Source: Lachnospiraceae bacterium
GTDB taxonomy: Bacteria > Bacillota > Clostridia > Lachnospirales > Lachnospiraceae
NCBI GenBank assembly: GCA_015057165.1
Contig: SVEY01000001.1
Span: 152,680 to 216,679, forward strand
Length of the DNA: 64,000 nucleotides
Direction of reading: 5' to 3'
The notes below the pieces were generated by a model, which saw nothing but the letters and a program-made list of their open reading frames with translations, was not told the origin of the DNA and made no database searches. This document shows, in pieces, positions 27,282-36,834 of this stretch (position 1 is the first letter of the stretch; every line of letters begins with the position of its first letter). The position numbers were made by a program, and so were the translations under genes.

Positions 27282-27318
27282 GAAGTGTTATTTATAGTAA
27301 AAATACGAAGGAAAGATT

Positions 27319-27906
27319 ATGGAAAGAAAAGCAAATATTAATAGAAAAACAAAAGAAACAGATATTAGTCTTGAATTAAATATTGATGGAAAGGGCGAGT
27401 CTAATATATCTTCAGGCGTAGGCTTCTTAGATCATATGCTTGAAAGCTTTGCCAGACATGGTCTTTTTGACCTTGATGTAAAATGTGAAGGTGACTTAAT
27501 AGTTGATTGCCACCACACAATAGAAGATATTGGTATTGTACTAGGACAGGCAATTAAGAAGGCACTGGGTGACAAGAAGCAGATTGTAAGATTTGGAAGT
27601 ACAATAATTCCTATGGATGAGAGTCTAGTTCTTGTATCACTAGATCTAAGTAACAGACCATATCTTACTTTTGATTATAAATTCGATGTTGAGAGAGTAG
27701 GATACTTTGATACTGAGATGGTTAAGGAATTCTTCTATGCAATTAGTTATTCTGCAGGAATGAATTTGCACATTAAAGTATTAGAAGGTGGCAATGCACA
27801 TCATGTAATAGAAGCAATTTTCAAAGCCTTTGCTAAATCCCTTGACTATGCCACACTCAAAGACCCCCGCATTATAGATGTGCTTTCTACCAAGGGTGAT
27901 TTATAA
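27319..27906 (+). CDS. hisB: Imidazoleglycerol-phosphate dehydratase
   Basis: A 195-residue monofunctional HisB that dehydrates imidazoleglycerol phosphate. Metal-binding motifs 'DHMLESFARHG', 'DCHHTIEDIGIVLG', and 'HHVIEAIFKAFAKSL' are intact. 'FDVERVGYFDTEMVKEFF' is also typical. No phosphatase domain is fused. AAGGAAAG precedes the start. Confidence 0.97.
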   Translation: MERKANINRKTKETDISLELNIDGKGESNISSGVGFLDHMLESFARHGLFDLDVKCEGDLIVDCHHTIEDIGIVLGQAIKKALGDKKQIVRFGSTIIPMDESLVLVSLDLSNRPYLTFDYKFDVERVGYFDTEMVKEFFYAISYSAGMNLHIKVLEGGNAHHVIEAIFKAFAKSLDYATLKDPRIIDVLSTKGDL

Positions 27907-27949
27907 AATAAATATTTAATCAAACAAATTTGAAAGGATAATAACTATA

Positions 27950-29242
27950 ATGGGTCAGAAATCAATTATATCAACAATATATATTAAAGACGGCATGGCT
28001 GTAAAATCACCAGAAGGTCTTGAAGCTCCTATTAATGCCGTAGAACTTGCCAATCAATTTAATGATTCAGGAGTAGATAAAATAGTTCTTTTTGACTTAT
28101 CAGAAGATGATGAGGAACATGAAAAGAACATTATGACTATAAGAGAGATTAATAATAACTCTGAAATCAAATCCTGCGCTGGTGGCAATATCAAGAGACT
28201 TGAAGATGTCAAGAAATTTCTATATGCAGGATGTAATGAAGTGGTTCTTAATGGCTCTAAGCCAGAGACTTCAGATCTTGTAGTAGAAGCTGCTAATAGA
28301 TTTGGCAAAGAAAAAATATTGGTTTCAATTAAGAATATGGATTTTATCTTCAAAAATCAGGAGATTCTTGAAGAATATGTACATGAAGTATTAATACTTA
28401 ACAAAGAATTAATTGCAAATGATGGCTATGAGAGCAGTTGTAAAGTTCCATACATTGTATACGTTGATGAATATGATGAAGAGTATCTTGTTAAGATTCT
28501 ATCTTCACCACAAATAAGAGGTGTGGCAGGTCTTGTTGTTAACAGAATTCATAGATACGATATTATGGGGTTAAAGAGTAAGCTTTCTGACAGAGGTATT
28601 TCTTTTGATAATTTTGAACCTCTTCTCAAATGGGGAGATTTAACACCTAATGACAAGGGCCTTATTCCCGTTATAGTACAAGACTATATAACCAAAGAGG
28701 TTCTTATGCTTGCTTATATGAATGAAGAAAGCTTTGAAGCAACTCTTCGTACTGGTAAAATGACATATTTCTCAAGAAGTCGTAATACACTTTGGGTAAA
28801 GGGTGAGACTAGTGGTCACTATCAATTTGTTAAGAAATTAACTGCTGATTGTGATAAGGATACAATTCTTGCTCTTGTATCACAAGTTGGTGGTATTGCG
28901 TGTCATACAGGAGCTCCAAGCTGTTTCTTCAATGATATTGTAACGAAAGAATATATTGAGAAGAATCCGCTCAAAATATTCGAAACCATATATGATATTA
29001 TTGTAGATAGAAGAAAGAATCCAAAAGAAGGTTCTTATACTAATTACTTATTTGATAAAGGAATTGATAAAATTCTCAAGAAAGTTGGAGAAGAAGCAAC
29101 AGAGATTGTTATTGCTGCTAAGAATCCTAATAAAGAAGAGATTAAATATGAGATATCAGATTTCCTATATCATGTAATGGTATTAATGGTAGAATGCGGT
29201 ATATCATGGGAAGAAGTTACTAAAGAATTGAGTAGAAGATAA
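27950..29242 (+). CDS. hisIE: HisIE with an extra N-terminal HisA/HisF-like domain
   Basis: A 430-residue three-part protein. Residues about 1-215 look like a diverged HisA/HisF TIM barrel ('[18 protein letters not shown]', '[20 protein letters not shown]', '[10 protein letters not shown]'). The catalytic aspartates usual in HisF are hard to place, so this part may be non-catalytic. Residues about 230-330 are PRA-CH cyclohydrolase (HisI: '[16 protein letters not shown]', 'LTADCDKDT', 'CHTGAPSCF'). The end is PRA-PH (HisE: '[16 protein letters not shown]'). HisIE does steps two and three of the pathway. No separate hisA, hisF, hisH or hisC is present in this cluster. Confidence 0.9.
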   Translation: MGQKSIISTIYIKDGMAVKSPEGLEAPINAVELANQFNDSGVDKIVLFDLSEDDEEHEKNIMTIREINNNSEIKSCAGGNIKRLEDVKKFLYAGCNEVVLNGSKPETSDLVVEAANRFGKEKILVSIKNMDFIFKNQEILEEYVHEVLILNKELIANDGYESSCKVPYIVYVDEYDEEYLVKILSSPQIRGVAGLVVNRIHRYDIMGLKSKLSDRGISFDNFEPLLKWGDLTPNDKGLIPVIVQDYITKEVLMLAYMNEESFEATLRTGKMTYFSRSRNTLWVKGETSGHYQFVKKLTADCDKDTILALVSQVGGIACHTGAPSCFFNDIVTKEYIEKNPLKIFETIYDIIVDRRKNPKEGSYTNYLFDKGIDKILKKVGEEATEIVIAAKNPNKEEIKYEISDFLYHVMVLMVECGISWEEVTKELSRR

Positions 29243-29243
29243 T

Positions 29244-31184
29244 ATGCAAAAACTGGCCCTTAGCGATAAAATCCTTATGGCTGTAGAAAAACCTGCGCGC
29301 TATATAGGTAATGAATTAAATATTATAAAAAAAGATTTGTCTGATGTTGATATTAGAATAGCAATGTGTTTCCCAGATGTGTATGAAATTGGCATGTCAC
29401 ATCTGGGAATTCAGATTTTATACGAAATGTTCAATCAGCGCTCAGATACATATTGTGAAAGGGTATATTCTCCTTGGCCTGATTTACACAAAATTATGAA
29501 GGATAGAGATATACCTTTATTTGCGTTAGAATCACAGGATAGTCTTAGGAATTTTGATTTTCTTGGTATAACTCTTCAATATGAAATGTGTTATACAAAC
29601 GTACTTCAGATTCTGGATTTATCACAAATCCCTATATGGGCTAAAGATAGAACAGATAATGATCCAATAGTTATGGGGGGCGGTCCTTGTACATATAACC
29701 CCGAACCAATTGCTGATTTCTTTGATTTTATTTATATTGGCGAAGGAGAGATTAGTTATGACGAACTCTTAGATTTATATAAAGACATGAAGAATTCTAA
29801 TGATTATTCAAGAGAATTATTCCTTCGTGCCATATCTAACATTGAAGGTATCTATGTTCCCAGTTTATATGATGTTACATATAACGAGGATGGAACAATT
29901 AAGGATTTCTTTCCTAAAGTATTCAATGATAATAAGGATATTGACTTTATATGTGCATCGGGAAATGTAATAAGGATACCAAGTAAGGCAAGAGAAAAAG
30001 TTAATCGCGTTGTATTAACTGATTTTGACAATGGACCATATCCTACAAAGCCTATAATTCCTTATATAAGAGCAACTCAGGACAGAGTAGTCCTTGAAAT
30101 CCAAAGAGGTTGTATAAGAGGCTGTAGATTCTGTCAGGCTGGTATGATTTATCGTCCTAATCGTGAGAAAAGTGTTGAATTATTAAAAAAGCAGGCGTTA
30201 GAAATGATTGAAGCTACTGGACACGAAGAGATATCTCTATGTTCCTTATCATCAAGTGATTATTCTGATTTGCCTGAACTTATAGATTATTTAATTGAGA
30301 TTTGTAAGGAAAGGTATGTCAATATATCACTTCCTTCACTTAGAATTGACGCTTTTTCTCTTGATGTAATGAGTAAAGTGCAGGATGTAAAGAAAAGTTC
30401 TCTTACATTCGCACCAGAGGCTGGCTCTCAACGTATGAGAAATGTAATTAACAAGGGTCTTACAAAGGAAGACATAATTAACGGCTCTAATATGGCCTTT
30501 AAAGGCGGTTGGAACAAGGTTAAGCTATATTTTATGCTTGGGCTTCCATTTGAGGAAGAAGAGGATATTAAGGCCATTCCTGAACTAGGGAATGAAATAG
30601 CCGCAAATTACTATGATATACTCCCTAAGGAGGAGCGAAATGGCAGGTGTCAGATTACAATGTCTACATCCTTCTTTATTCCTAAGCCATTCACACCTCT
30701 TCAATGGGCAAGAATGTATCCAAAGGAAGAATATCTAAGGAGAGCACATCTTGTTAAAGATACCATGAATGAACAGCTTAATAAGAAGAGCCTTCGTTAT
30801 CACTACCACGAAGCTGACGTATCTGTTCTTGAAGGTGTATTTGCAAGAGGAGATAGGAAGCTATCTAAAGCAATATACTATGCTTATGAGCATGGTGCAT
30901 TATTCGATGCCTGGTCTGAATTCTATGATGATAATATATGGCAGGAAGCTTTCGACAAATGTGATATAAGTCTTGATTTCTATGCATATAGAGAGCGTAG
31001 TATTGATGAGATTCTTCCTTGGGACTTTATCAATGTCAACATTTCTAAGAAGTTCCTTATTAGAGAGTGGGAGAACGCCAAGAAGGGTGTAGTAACTCCT
31101 AATTGCAGAGAGCAATGTAGTGGATGTGGCGCCAAAATATATAAAGGTGGAATATGTGTTAATAGAAATAAAGATAATTCATAA
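29244..31184 (+). CDS. B12-binding/radical SAM protein (TIGR03960-type)
   Basis: A 646-residue protein starting one base after hisIE. The N-terminal part (about 1-250) includes a cobalamin-binding-like region ('RIAMCFPDVYEIGMSHLGIQ'). The central radical SAM domain has the cluster motif 'CIRGCRFCQAG' in 'EIQRGCIRGCRFCQ'. The C terminus has a further cysteine cluster ('CREQCSGCGAK'). It belongs to the uncharacterised family usually paired with the DUF2344 protein that follows and with rng-rplU-rpmA. The substrate is unknown, with tRNA or rRNA modification often suggested by context. Confidence 0.88.
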   Translation: MQKLALSDKILMAVEKPARYIGNELNIIKKDLSDVDIRIAMCFPDVYEIGMSHLGIQILYEMFNQRSDTYCERVYSPWPDLHKIMKDRDIPLFALESQDSLRNFDFLGITLQYEMCYTNVLQILDLSQIPIWAKDRTDNDPIVMGGGPCTYNPEPIADFFDFIYIGEGEISYDELLDLYKDMKNSNDYSRELFLRAISNIEGIYVPSLYDVTYNEDGTIKDFFPKVFNDNKDIDFICASGNVIRIPSKAREKVNRVVLTDFDNGPYPTKPIIPYIRATQDRVVLEIQRGCIRGCRFCQAGMIYRPNREKSVELLKKQALEMIEATGHEEISLCSLSSSDYSDLPELIDYLIEICKERYVNISLPSLRIDAFSLDVMSKVQDVKKSSLTFAPEAGSQRMRNVINKGLTKEDIINGSNMAFKGGWNKVKLYFMLGLPFEEEEDIKAIPELGNEIAANYYDILPKEERNGRCQITMSTSFFIPKPFTPLQWARMYPKEEYLRRAHLVKDTMNEQLNKKSLRYHYHEADVSVLEGVFARGDRKLSKAIYYAYEHGALFDAWSEFYDDNIWQEAFDKCDISLDFYAYRERSIDEILPWDFINVNISKKFLIREWENAKKGVVTPNCREQCSGCGAKIYKGGICVNRNKDNS

Positions 31185-31245
31185 GTTTTATTTGGAGGTT
31201 TAATCTATTTAATTATATTTATAGTTTAATTATTGGATATCAATT

Positions 31246-31953
31246 ATGAAAGTTAGAGTTCGATTCGAAAAAAAAGGCGTATTAAAATATGTTGGACACC
31301 TTGATATGATGAGATATTTTCAGAAAGCAATAAGTCGTGCCAATCTTCCTATCGCTTATTCTGAAGGATTTAACCCACATCAGATTATGTCCTTTGGAAA
31401 TCCCTTAGGACTTGGAATGACTTCAAGTGCAGAATATATGGATATTGAATTGTTAGAAGAGATTCCTTCATTAGAAGGCATTAATCGACTTAATAATGAG
31501 ATGGTGCCAGGAATTAAGATTCTCTCATTCAGATACCTGCCAGATAAGGCGAAAAACGCTATGTCTGCAACTTGGGCTTCCTCCTATAAGATTAGATTAA
31601 GTGATAAGCTTAAAGCAGAACTTGGGGATATGACTAACATTTCCCATAGAATAGATGACTTTATGTCTCTTGATGAATGTATAATCACTAAGAAGACTAA
31701 GAAATCAACAAGAGAACTTGACATATTGCCACTTATATATGAATTCAAATATGAAGAAAAATATTTCTATATAAAATGTTCATCAAGCTCAGGTGATAAC
31801 ATTAAGCCCGAAGTTATTATGAATGAATTTTTCAAATACCTAGGCTACGAACTTGAACTAGACAGAGTTAATCTTAGCATCGAACGACTAGACATTTATA
31901 CACTTGAGGATGAAAACCTAATATCATTAGATGACATTGGAGTTAATAAGTAA
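31246..31953 (+). CDS. Radical-SAM-linked DUF2344 protein (TIGR03936-type)
   Basis: A 235-residue protein with 'RVRFEKKGVLKYVGHLDMMRYF', 'LPIAYSEGFNPHQIMSFGNPL' and 'GMTSSAEYMDIEL', the signature of the family that accompanies the preceding radical SAM protein, sometimes as a fusion. Function is unknown. In most Clostridia rng and then rplU follow; here the accessory signalling block follows instead. A terminator at 31982 ends the unit. Confidence 0.88.
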   Translation: MKVRVRFEKKGVLKYVGHLDMMRYFQKAISRANLPIAYSEGFNPHQIMSFGNPLGLGMTSSAEYMDIELLEEIPSLEGINRLNNEMVPGIKILSFRYLPDKAKNAMSATWASSYKIRLSDKLKAELGDMTNISHRIDDFMSLDECIITKKTKKSTRELDILPLIYEFKYEEKYFYIKCSSSSGDNIKPEVIMNEFFKYLGYELELDRVNLSIERLDIYTLEDENLISLDDIGVNK

Positions 31954-31981
31954 TTTATTATTGTCTCTAAAACTAGTATTA

Positions 31982-32019
31982 AAACACCAAAAGACCATAT
32001 AGGCTTTTTGGTGTTTTTT
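31982..32019 (+). terminator. Intrinsic terminator after the DUF2344 gene
   Basis: AACACCAAAA pairs with TTTTTGGTGTT around a loop of about 12 bases, followed by TTTTT. It closes the his/radical-SAM transcription unit. Confidence 0.85.
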
Positions 32020-32091
32020 ATGAAACCACTAACAGTAACCGAACAGACACCAAAAACAACTGATTAGACATTTGATATATATTTTTTATTT

Positions 32092-32116
32092 AACATTTAT
32101 AATAATATTAAATGTT
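32092..32116. promoter_or_regulatory. Inverted repeat upstream of DUF3021-LytTR genes
   Basis: AACATTTA (32092-32099) and TAAATGTT (32109-32116) are perfect inverted repeats with a 9-base spacer, about 40 bases before the first gene. LytTR proteins in such pairs are thought to act on nearby promoters, so this is an operator candidate. A 12-base direct repeat TAGTAAGGATTA follows twice (32131-32154) and supplies the AAGGA ribosome site. Confidence 0.45.
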
Positions 32117-32157
32117 TGTCGTAATAATAATAGTAAGGATTATAGTAAGGATTATAT

Positions 32158-32604
32158 ATGAGAAAAATATTTAATAAATTTTTAATTAAAGCTTTGCTTG
32201 GAGCTCTTATGGGGCTTGCAATTTGCATTACAATATATGGATTCGGCGTATACGATGATGTTATAATCAGCAATAAACCATTTATGATAGCACAATTTAT
32301 TGGAAGTGCTGTACTTGGCATTATTGGAATGGGGGGCTCAGTTGTATACGAAGTTGAAAAATGGAGTCTAACTGCAGTTACAATTACTCATTATATACTC
32401 GTTGTAATAGCATTTGTATGTTGTTGCGTTTTCCTTAAATGGTTTGAAATTAGAGCTTTGCCTATTGTTTTGATAATCTTTACTATTACATATTTTATAA
32501 TATGGCTTATAAATTACCTCATAAGTAAGAATGAGATTAAAAAGATTAATGAAGGGCTCGAAATATTAAAACAGAAAGACAAAAAAGGTGATAACCATGA
32601 ATAA
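32158..32604 (+). CDS. DUF3021-type four-helix membrane protein
   Basis: A 148-residue protein with four predicted transmembrane segments (about 12-28, 41-60, 78-97 and 101-122) and a charged cytoplasmic tail. Its form and its position beside a LytTR-only protein match the DUF3021 family, whose members are small membrane partners that modulate LytTR regulators. It overlaps the next start by 8 bases. Usually the LytTR gene comes first; here the order is reversed. Confidence 0.7.
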   Translation: MRKIFNKFLIKALLGALMGLAICITIYGFGVYDDVIISNKPFMIAQFIGSAVLGIIGMGGSVVYEVEKWSLTAVTITHYILVVIAFVCCCVFLKWFEIRALPIVLIIFTITYFIIWLINYLISKNEIKKINEGLEILKQKDKKGDNHE

Positions 32605-33064
32605 TATGGTAGATATAGATGTAATAATTGATAAAAAATACATAGAACCAAAGGTAAATATTCTCACAAAATCAAAAACAAAGCAGGTTGAAAGTATAAT
32701 TAATTCAATTGAAAATACACAAGAAAACCAATATCCATATCTAACAGGCTTTAATGATGGTAAAGCAGAGTTTATTTCTCAAAGAGATATTATAAGGGTT
32801 TATATTGAAAACAGGAAAATTATAATTGAAACTTCAGAAAAATCATATTATACAAAAAAGAATTTAACCATGCTTGAAAGCATTCTAAATCCAAGTAGAT
32901 TTGTTAGAATTTCTCAATCCGAGATTATAAATCTATATAAAGTTATACATTTTGAATTTAATATTGCAGGAACTATTGGTGTTGAAATGGAAAATTCCAA
33001 GAAAACCTGGGTTGCAAGAAGTAGAGTAAAATCAATAAAAAATATTATTAATAACGGAAACTGA
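32597..33064 (+). CDS. LytTR-domain DNA-binding regulator
   Basis: About 155 residues. The C-terminal LytTR domain (about 55-150) shows 'YYTKKNLTMLESIL', 'PSRFVRISQSEIINLYKV' and a final 'WVARSRVKSIKNII', which match the family. There is no receiver domain, so it is not a classical response regulator; control probably comes from the DUF3021 partner. The ATG at 32597 with AAAGGTG upstream was preferred over a GTG at 32588. It ends one base before the hybrid kinase start. Confidence 0.85.
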   Translation: MNNMVDIDVIIDKKYIEPKVNILTKSKTKQVESIINSIENTQENQYPYLTGFNDGKAEFISQRDIIRVYIENRKIIIETSEKSYYTKKNLTMLESILNPSRFVRISQSEIINLYKVIHFEFNIAGTIGVEMENSKKTWVARSRVKSIKNIINNGN

Positions 33065-33065
33065 T

Positions 33066-35819
33066 ATGTATAATATTTATTTTGAAGTTGCGGCAGTAGG
33101 ATTTATGGGAATACTGCTATTATATCTATATATTGAATATCCTAAGGCTTCGGAGAGTAATATACGTTATCGACAATGGGTAACATGGATTCTCCTTAGT
33201 CTTATTATTGATGTTGTTGCGACTCGTATGACTGATTATGGTTATATGATACCACCATTTGTTAATATTCTTACTAGCACATTCTATTTTATTATAACAT
33301 CAGGCTCTTTCTGGGGGCTTGCTAGATATCTACATTCTATTATCAAAGGCAGATTCTCGAATTTCTACATGAATTTCATCAATGTTCTTGCTATTTTGTA
33401 CAGCATTTTCATGCTTATTAATATATACACTGGCTGGGTATTTACATTTAATGAGAATGGAGAGTACCTTCATGGCCCGTATTATGCAGCTATATTTATA
33501 TTCCAGGCATTGTGTCATATACTATCAATAACACTTCTTATATCAGATAGAAAAAAGCTAGAGAAGAGACAATTAGCATCTATCTGGTTATTTATGATAT
33601 TTATTCTGGCAGGATACATATTACAAGTTGTTTTCTTCCAGAAGACTCTTATAGTATTCTATATGTTCTCACTTGCAGCTATGACTTCATTATTCGTAAT
33701 AGAGACGCCAGATTATCTTAAACTTTCTGAAGCTCTAAAAGAGGTAGAAGAACAAAAAAGACGTGCTGATTTTGCCAACAAAGCCAAGTCTGAATTCTTA
33801 GCTAAGATGTCCCATGAGATTCGTACGCCTATTAATGCTGTAATAGGTATGGATGAAATGATACTTCGTGATTCCAAAGAAAAAGAGATTAAGGGTTATG
33901 CATTTGACATAAAAAATGCTGCAGAAGCCCTTCTTTCGACAATTAACGACATTCTAGATTTATCTAAAGTTGAATCCGGCAAAATGGAAATTGTCCCAGT
34001 TGAATATGATGTATCATCCATGCTTCATGATGTCTCTAATATGATTGAATTTCGTGCGAAAGAGAAAGGATTAAATTATATAGTAGATATTGATAAAGAT
34101 ATTCCTTCTCGGCTATATGGGGATGATATTAGAATAAGACAGATTATGGTTAATCTTCTTACAAACGCTGTTAAATACACTGACAAAGGCAGCGTTACTT
34201 ATAAAGTATCAGCAACTACTAATAATAGTAAGTCAATTCTTCATGTAAGTGTTAAAGATACTGGAATGGGTATTAAAGAAGAAGACTTAGGAAAACTCTT
34301 CGAACAATACCAAAGACTAGATATTGATAAAAACAGAAACGTAGAAGGTACAGGACTTGGAATGAGTATAACTCTGCAGCTTCTTAAACTCATGGATTCA
34401 GAACTTAAAGTAAAAAGTGTGTATGGAGAAGGCTCTGAATTCTATTTCGATATAAATCAGGAAGTAAGAGATATTACGCCAATAGGAAGTCTTCAAGAAA
34501 GAATCAAAGAACAAAGTAGCACATATGACTATGGTGTATCTTTTACTTCTCCTAATGCCAAAGTACTTCTTGTTGATGATAATTATATGAACAGGAAAGT
34601 AGCGCGCTCCCTTCTTCGTGATACTAGAATTAGAATTGACGAAGCTGCTGGTGGTTATGAATGTCTAGAATGTGTGAAAGAAACACATTATGATGTGATA
34701 TTACTTGACCATATGATGCCAGATCTTGATGGAATTAAGACTCTTCGCATTATGCGAGAGAATAATATGTATAAATGTGAAAATACTCCTGTAGTAGCAC
34801 TAACAGCTAATATGGTAGCCGGCGCCAAAGAAATGTATGAAAAGGAAGGTTTTGATAGCTTTCTTGGAAAACCTATAAGACCAGAGCGGTTAGAGGAAAT
34901 GCTAAAAGAATTACTTCCAGATGATTTGATAGAAGATGTAGTTATAAAAAGTAATAATGCCAATATAAATGATGTATACGATTACAATTCTTCCAAATCA
35001 AGTGAAGATAATTATACACTTCCTGAAGTAGAAGGTATTAATATTGAAAATGCCATAAGACATCTTGGAAATAAGGATTTGATTATAGAGACGATAAAAG
35101 ATTTCATTCATCAATCACCTAAAGATTCTTCTAGGCTTAATTCATATTATGAGGAATTAAAAGATATTGAGGATAACAAAGACTTAATGAGACAATATCA
35201 GATTCTTGTTCATAGTATGAAAAATAGTGCTGCTATGATTGGGGCTGTAACTATATCAGAACTTGCTAAAGTACTTGAATATTCTGCAAGGGATAATCGA
35301 TTAGATATAATTAATCGAATGCACACAGTCTATATTGAAGAATTAAATAATCTGATAGAAAGACTTAGTAAAGAATATTTAAATCTAAGAGAAACTATTA
35401 ACAATGAAAAAAATGATACCAATATAATAAATAATTCTAATCCAAAGAAAAGTGCGGATATAAAGAGTGTACTTGTAGTTGATGATAGTTCTTCAATGCT
35501 TAGTGCAATTAAAGGACTTCTTAAAGATAAATACAAGGTTACTATTGTAACAAGCGGTTCACAGGCAATACGATTCTTAGAAAAGAAAAAGCCAGATATA
35601 ATTCTTCTAGATTATTTAATGCCAGAAATGGATGGAATAAAGACGTTAAAAGAGATAAGAAAAATGCCTAAGTGTATTGACGTTCCTATACTTTTCTTAA
35701 CAGGAGCTGATGATACTTCCATTAACAACTTATCTGATCTTGATGTAAATGGTGTAGTAAAGAAACCGCCTGTATTAGAAGATTTATTAGAAAAAATAGA
35801 AAACAATATAAAGGAGTAA
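33066..35819 (+). CDS. Hybrid sensor histidine kinase (TM - HisKA - HATPase - REC - HPt - REC)
   Basis: A 917-residue membrane kinase. The N-terminal 215 residues contain about six or seven transmembrane helices with no large extracellular loop, so a membrane-embedded or small-molecule signal is likely. A HisKA domain follows with the phosphoacceptor H250 in 'MSHEIRTPINAVIG', then HATPase_c ('VNLLTNAVKYT', 'DTGMGIKEEDL', 'GTGLGMSI'). Then come a receiver with D548, an HPt domain with H716 ('LVHSMKNSAAMIG') and a final receiver with D849 ('LLDYLMPEMDG'). All phosphorelay residues are present. It precedes a receiver protein and an HPt protein that likely belong to the same relay. No DNA-binding output domain is attached. 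Confidence 0.93.
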   Translation: MYNIYFEVAAVGFMGILLLYLYIEYPKASESNIRYRQWVTWILLSLIIDVVATRMTDYGYMIPPFVNILTSTFYFIITSGSFWGLARYLHSIIKGRFSNFYMNFINVLAILYSIFMLINIYTGWVFTFNENGEYLHGPYYAAIFIFQALCHILSITLLISDRKKLEKRQLASIWLFMIFILAGYILQVVFFQKTLIVFYMFSLAAMTSLFVIETPDYLKLSEALKEVEEQKRRADFANKAKSEFLAKMSHEIRTPINAVIGMDEMILRDSKEKEIKGYAFDIKNAAEALLSTINDILDLSKVESGKMEIVPVEYDVSSMLHDVSNMIEFRAKEKGLNYIVDIDKDIPSRLYGDDIRIRQIMVNLLTNAVKYTDKGSVTYKVSATTNNSKSILHVSVKDTGMGIKEEDLGKLFEQYQRLDIDKNRNVEGTGLGMSITLQLLKLMDSELKVKSVYGEGSEFYFDINQEVRDITPIGSLQERIKEQSSTYDYGVSFTSPNAKVLLVDDNYMNRKVARSLLRDTRIRIDEAAGGYECLECVKETHYDVILLDHMMPDLDGIKTLRIMRENNMYKCENTPVVALTANMVAGAKEMYEKEGFDSFLGKPIRPERLEEMLKELLPDDLIEDVVIKSNNANINDVYDYNSSKSSEDNYTLPEVEGINIENAIRHLGNKDLIIETIKDFIHQSPKDSSRLNSYYEELKDIEDNKDLMRQYQILVHSMKNSAAMIGAVTISELAKVLEYSARDNRLDIINRMHTVYIEELNNLIERLSKEYLNLRETINNEKNDTNIINNSNPKKSADIKSVLVVDDSSSMLSAIKGLLKDKYKVTIVTSGSQAIRFLEKKKPDIILLDYLMPEMDGIKTLKEIRKMPKCIDVPILFLTGADDTSINNLSDLDVNGVVKKPPVLEDLLEKIENNIKE

Positions 35820-35825
35820 AGCCAT

Positions 35826-36641
35826 ATGTCTTTTAGATTAAAAATACTTGTGACAGGTAAAAATAAAAGAATCGTCAAAGATATCTGTGAACATTGTGAA
35901 GATGACAGAGGTTATATTACAACAAAATGTCGTCCTGAAAGAGAGCCGATATTTGATATTATTCATTCTGAAATGCCTAATGTTGTAATTATATGTATGA
36001 ATGACGAAACTTCATCTGAAATAAAAACATACAATATTCTTTGCGAAGCAATAAAAAGTGGTGCAATGTCCCTTTTTGTAATTGCTAATGACGAAGATAA
36101 AAGAATGTTTTCTAAGTATTCTGAAATCAGCAAATTATATTTCTTATCTAGACCTGTTTCTTTATTTACACTATATGAGAAACTTATATACATAGAAACT
36201 GAATTAAAAGAAATGAAGAAAGACAGTTCAGCATTTATTGAAGAATATGTAAATCCTAACGCAGATAGAAAACATCCCAGAAGAAGAATACTAGTTGTAG
36301 ATGATGACACACAACAACTTATGCAAATAAAGGATTTATTAGAAGAATTCTATGATGTTACAGTTGTAAAATCAGGTCAGTCAGCTTTGAAATTTTTCAA
36401 AAAAAGAACGGCAGACTTAATTCTTCTAGATTATCTAATGCCAGAAATGGATGGACCTGAGGTTCTTAAAGCATTAAGAGACAATGAAGAGACTTCTGAT
36501 ATACCTATAATTTTCTTAACAGGTGTCACAGAAAAAATGACTGTTATAGAGACATTAACTGAACTTATGCCACAAGGATATGTAGTTAAACCTGCAAAAA
36601 AGAGCGAACTTGTTGCTAAGATTATAGATGTACTTGGTTAG
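35826..36641 (+). CDS. Receiver-domain protein with a degenerate N-terminal receiver-like domain
   Basis: A 271-residue protein six bases after the kinase. The C-terminal receiver (about 152-271) has 'ILVVDDD', phosphoacceptor D202 in 'LILLDYLMPEMDG' and the conserved Lys in 'VVKPAKK'; it is close in sequence to the last receiver of the kinase, suggesting internal duplication. The N-terminal 140 residues have a receiver-like pattern but no phosphorylatable Asp ('NVVIICMND'). No output domain. The last 46 bases, including the stop, are repeated exactly at 38154-38199. Confidence 0.88.
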   Translation: MSFRLKILVTGKNKRIVKDICEHCEDDRGYITTKCRPEREPIFDIIHSEMPNVVIICMNDETSSEIKTYNILCEAIKSGAMSLFVIANDEDKRMFSKYSEISKLYFLSRPVSLFTLYEKLIYIETELKEMKKDSSAFIEEYVNPNADRKHPRRRILVVDDDTQQLMQIKDLLEEFYDVTVVKSGQSALKFFKKRTADLILLDYLMPEMDGPEVLKALRDNEETSDIPIIFLTGVTEKMTVIETLTELMPQGYVVKPAKKSELVAKIIDVLG

Positions 36642-36642
36642 G
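36597..36642 (+). repeat. 46-bp direct repeat, copy 1 (end of the receiver gene)
   Basis: The segment from AAAAAGAGCGAACTTG to GATGTACTTGGTTAGG, covering the last codons and stop of the receiver gene, recurs without mismatch at 38154-38199. The two copies enclose about 1.5 kb. Confidence 0.95.
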
Positions 36643-36649
36643 TGGATTT

Positions 36650-36712
36650 ATGAATTTCCTATATGATGATGCGGCAGAGATTATTAAGGAAATAACTCCC
36701 GAAATAGAATAA
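36650..36712 (+). pseudogene. Remnant of an HPt-protein gene C terminus
   Basis: A 20-codon reading frame, MNFLYDDAAEIIKEITPEIE, closely matches the last 20 codons of the HPt gene at 38207 ('DFLYDDAATIIKDIEKTIE'). It directly follows the receiver stop, where a complete HPt gene would be expected. It is best read as a deletion remnant of a duplicated or older HPt gene, with the start and body lost. Confidence 0.75.
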
Positions 36713-36834
36713 GATATTCCAAATAAACATATAATAAACCGAATAGACAAAATGTATAGAAATTAAAAACAGTATTTGTCAAAATAAAGATGTTAAGTTC
36801 TTAATTAATATATTAAATGGTAGGAGGAAATATT

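Noticed and set aside
36650-36712. A 20-codon peptide gene after the receiver gene.
   Set aside because: Its sequence matches the C terminus of the HPt protein at 38207, so a deletion remnant explains it better than a separate peptide.
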